The translations under genes and the position numbers were made by a program. This document shows, one piece after another, positions 5,975 to 6,150 of a stretch of 6,150 nucleotides of DNA. How positions within the stretch are numbered: position 1 is the first letter of the stretch; each line of letters starts with the position of its first letter. Below the pieces are notes generated by a model. It did not search any database. It was not told the origin of the DNA and saw only the letters and a program-made list of their open reading frames with translations. The DNA lies in the NCBI GenBank assembly GCA_937141995.1, contig CAKZQX010000974.1, positions 1-6,150 on the forward strand, in the 5' to 3' direction. Source of the DNA: an uncultured Chloroflexaceae bacterium. Lineage in GTDB: Bacteria; Chloroflexota; Chloroflexia; Chloroflexales; Chloroflexaceae.

Positions 5975-6030
5975 ACGCACCGCGTACATCGTGTCATTTA
6001 CAAAAGTTACGCGGTCGTTGACCCGACAGG

Positions 6031-6055
6031 AGATTCCGCCTCCGGCAGGGCGGAA
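6031..6055 (-). repeat. Inverted repeat pair, right arm
   Basis: This is the reverse-complement partner of 5919-5942 (23 of 25 aligned positions identical). It is also a small hairpin by itself: TTCCGCC (6034-6040) and GGCGGAA (6049-6055) pair perfectly around 8 bases. The left arm is less self-complementary because of its missing G and base change. Confidence 0.7.
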
Positions 6056-6064
6056 CAGGACATC

Positions 6065-6111
6065 CTTTTTCAGGAAAAGTTGGCTCACAAAGCCAACTTT
6101 TCCTGAAAAAG
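6065..6111. repeat. Perfect 21-bp inverted repeat with 5-base loop
   Basis: The arms 6065-6085 and 6091-6111 are exact reverse complements around CACAA. The arms run from CTTTTTCAGG on the outside to GTTGGCT at the loop. The inner part (AAAAGTTGGCT, loop, AGCCAACTTTT) has the A-tract/stem/T-tract form of a bidirectional intrinsic terminator, but pairing continues for ten more bases on each side, so the T-tract is buried in the stem. It lies upstream of the aminotransferase and may end a transcript coming from the right-hand neighbour, or be a mobile palindromic repeat or a protein-binding site. Confidence 0.85.
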
Positions 6112-6123
6112 ATCATAAAGCGT

Positions 6124-6150
6124 ACCATGCGGCTAGAGGCGAATCGGGGC
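6124..6150 (+). repeat. Intergenic repeat, copy A (plus orientation), cut by the window edge
   Basis: ACCATGCG, then AGGCGAATCGGGGC up to the last base. The minus strand of 4470-4507 has the same blocks in the same order with about 11 extra bases between AGGCGAA and ATCGGGGC, and five variable bases after ACCATGCG. The repeat probably continues past the window. Confidence 0.5.

Larger units (their letters stand above)
5766..6150. other. Gene-free region rich in inverted repeats
   Basis: These 385 bases contain the aminotransferase leader and promoter (about 5766-5883), a 7-G run (5894-5900), and then from 5919 a series of repeats and hairpins listed separately. I find no ORF with family resemblance on either strand. 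An ATG at 6127 opens a frame to the window edge but has no ribosome binding site and lies inside a repeat. Confidence 0.6.

Noticed and set aside
6127..6150. Possible plus-strand gene start at ATG 6127 (MRLEANRG)
   Set aside because: No ribosome binding site precedes it and the sequence is part of a repeat also found at 4470-4507.

Overview
The window is a GC-rich bacterial segment. It carries the end of a molybdopterin oxidoreductase, a membrane-anchored VanW/peptidoglycan-binding protein, an Ada methyltransferase-regulator, a short SnoaL/NTF2-like protein, a likely 34-residue membrane peptide, and a LysN-type aminotransferase. The gene mix and the Thermus-LysN-like aminotransferase suggest a Chloroflexota-type organism. 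That is an inference from family resemblance only, because no rRNA or other phylogenetic marker lies here.

Layout. Positions 1-2661 read on the plus strand: the oxidoreductase 3' end, then the VanW protein, whose start overlaps the upstream stop (ATGA, 868-871). From 2728 to 5765 everything reads on the minus strand, in transcription order: aminotransferase (5765-4557), a 164-base gap holding a repeat, the NTF2-like gene (4392-4057), a small GTG-started membrane ORF 14 bases later (4042-3938), and ada (3843-2728). The two blocks converge on a hairpin at 2672-2713. From 5766 to 6150 I see no convincing gene. That stretch holds the aminotransferase leader and promoter, and a dense set of inverted repeats.

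Function. No single pathway joins the genes. The oxidoreductase and VanW genes look translationally coupled. The NTF2-like gene and the small membrane ORF look like one transcription unit, possibly reading into ada, although ada also has its own candidate promoter and a strong ribosome binding site. The aminotransferase stands alone.

Most notable points: (1) the VanW frame is cut by a TAA at 2563-2565, yet the same frame continues for 31 codons with a tail typical of VanW proteins; (2) the unannotated-size 34-codon membrane ORF; (3) the repeat-rich intergenic DNA, with a perfect 21-bp stem at 6065-6111, a near-identical 25-base inverted pair at 5919-5942 and 6031-6055, and a further repeat shared by 4470-4507 and 6124-6150. 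I found no CRISPR array, tRNA, rRNA, complete insertion sequence or obvious defence system.
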